Assembly: GCF_000282615.1 (NCBI RefSeq)
Contig: NZ_AKIY01000016.1
Coordinates: forward strand, 1-38,190
Source: Bradyrhizobium sp. YR681
GTDB lineage: Bacteria; Pseudomonadota; Alphaproteobacteria; Rhizobiales; Xanthobacteraceae
Length of the DNA stretch: 38,190 nucleotides
Direction of reading: 5' to 3'
Shown: positions 37,254 to 38,190 of the stretch, one piece after another
Layout: each line of letters begins with the position of its first letter
How positions within the stretch are numbered: the stretch's first letter is position 1
Position numbers and translations under genes: made by a program
The notes under the pieces: model-generated
The model's database searches: none
What the model was told of the DNA's origin: nothing
Seen by the model: only the letters and a program-made list of their open reading frames with translations

Positions 37254-38190
37254 CTAGAACAAGCTGCCCTGATCCACCGGCTTGCCGACACGCTTCGGCA
37301 CCGGCTTCGCGTCCTGCGCGGCCGGCTTCGGTTGTGACGGCGCGCGCTTTGGCGCGGGCGCCGGGCGATCCGCATCCGCGGTCGCCGCGACGCGGCCATC
37401 CGCGAACTCGATCTCGACGCGGGCGCCGGGCCCGATCGCATCCGCGGAATGCAGGGGATGGCCGGCCTCATCGCGCACCAGCGCAAAGCCGCGCGCGAGC
37501 ACGCCGCGGTAGGACAGCGCGGACAGCAGCTTGCCGCTGTTTTCGACACGCGTATCGAGACGGTGCAGCAGCGTCGCCAGCGCGCGCCCCGCGCGCTCGC
37601 CAAGCCGCTGCGTGCGCTCGCGCTGGCGGGCAATCGCGTTGCGCTGCGCCTGCGCATTCGACAGCTTCGAGGCGCGCAGGCGCACCTCGAGCCCGGCAAA
37701 ACGATCGCGCCGCTGCCGCAGCAGCGAGCGCGCGGACAGGCCGAGCCGCTCGCCGCACACGGTGAGGCGATGATCGGCCTGCGAGATCTGGCCGTGCAGC
37801 ACGCGCAGCGTCAGTTTCGAACTCGCCGCGGTGAACCTGCGGAAATGCGAGTGCGTGTTGGCCTTCAATCCGCGCGGCAGCGAAGCCCCTGCCGAATCCA
37901 GCCGTTGCCGCGGGATCGCGAGCAGATCGCCGGCGGCAGGCAGCGCGCGTGCGGCGGCCCGCAGCTCGCTGCGGCGGCTCTCATGGGCGCGCTGCCAATA
38001 GGCGCGGGTGCGGCGCGCGAGATCGGCGACCTCGACGAACAGATCGCTGCGCACCGGCACGGCCATCTCGGCCGCCGCCGTCGGCGTCGGCGCGCGCTTG
38101 TCGGCGACGAAATCGATCAGCGTGATGTCGGTCTCATGCCCCACCGCCGAGATCAGCGGGATCATGCTCTCGGCGGCCGCCCGCACCACG
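37254..38190 (-). CDS. xseA: Exodeoxyribonuclease VII large subunit XseA (5' end missing)
   Basis: C-terminal 311 residues; the frame stays open to the right edge, where the gene continues (complete homologues are about 530 residues). The end of the nuclease domain is visible: [40 protein letters not shown]. Then comes the long coiled-coil region rich in Arg/Ala/Leu, the [14 protein letters not shown] element and the terminal [12 protein letters not shown] strand, followed by a Pro/Lys/Ala tail ending GSLF. With XseB the enzyme degrades single-stranded DNA in repair. The apparent start near 38189 is only an internal Val codon. Confidence 0.96.
   Translation of the reverse strand, partial: VVRAAAESMIPLISAVGHETDITLIDFVADKRAPTPTAAAEMAVPVRSDLFVEVADLARRTRAYWQRAHESRRSELRAAARALPAAGDLLAIPRQRLDSAGASLPRGLKANTHSHFRRFTAASSKLTLRVLHGQISQADHRLTVCGERLGLSARSLLRQRRDRFAGLEVRLRASKLSNAQAQRNAIARQRERTQRLGERAGRALATLLHRLDTRVENSGKLLSALSYRGVLARGFALVRDEAGHPLHSADAIGPGARVEIEFADGRVAATADADRPAPAPKRAPSQPKPAAQDAKPVPKRVGKPVDQGSLF

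Overview
The window is a GC-rich (coding third positions mostly G/C) chromosomal segment of an alphaproteobacterium, most likely Bradyrhizobium or a close relative. The evidence is the family content (DUF2076, DUF2093, DUF4170, DUF6101, HisG/HisZ pair, HpnK-type deacetylase, SbmA/BacA-like exporter with fused ATPase), outer-membrane proteins whose mature part starts ADMPLKA/ADMALKA, and several dispersed palindromes of types I recognise from Bradyrhizobium genomes. I see no tRNA or rRNA gene, transposase, phage gene or CRISPR array. It reads as core chromosome with many small palindromic elements.

Layout. 1-4.5 kb: glycolate oxidase genes glcD (cut by the left edge), glcE and glcF, with a small opposite-strand monooxygenase-fold gene between glcD and glcE. 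4.6-12 kb: an H1-like Lys/Ala protein, a TIGR02001-type outer-membrane protein, a BacA-like ABC transporter, an L-lactate permease, a META-like periplasmic protein and an opacity-type beta-barrel. 12-15.7 kb, minus strand: a secreted protein of unknown function and a groES-groEL operon with a clear sigma-70 promoter and CIRCE operator. 15.8-19.3 kb: a lipoprotein, an orphan CheZ-like phosphatase, an L,D-transpeptidase and a DUF2076 protein. 19.4-23.6 kb, minus strand: a YdjC/HpnK deacetylase overlapping a membrane glycosyltransferase, then hisG overlapping hisZ. 23.8-25.8 kb: a small protein divergent from a winged-helix/AraC regulator pair. 25.8-29 kb: rsmE, a secreted four-cysteine protein coupled to ubiA, and DUF6101. 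29.3-34.8 kb: a compact plus-strand run pmbA - cysQ-like phosphatase - DUF4170 - acyltransferase - waaA - lpxK, the lipid A/Kdo block. 34.8-38.2 kb: a PsiF-like protein between two related palindromes, DUF2093, an alpha/beta hydrolase whose nucleophile looks replaced, a 49-residue secreted peptide and the 3' part of xseA (cut by the right edge).

Much of the content is cell-envelope biology: lipid A/Kdo synthesis, a possible polyprenyl-linked sugar transferase/deacetylase pair, porin-like proteins, an L,D-transpeptidase and a peptide-type transporter. The rest is housekeeping: glycolate and lactate use, histidine and ubiquinone synthesis, chaperonin, rRNA methylation and DNA repair. I found no clearly new multi-gene system. 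The best leads are the glycosyltransferase/deacetylase pair, the Ser-to-Ala hydrolase, the orphan CheZ and the strict 3'-end placement of the palindromic elements.
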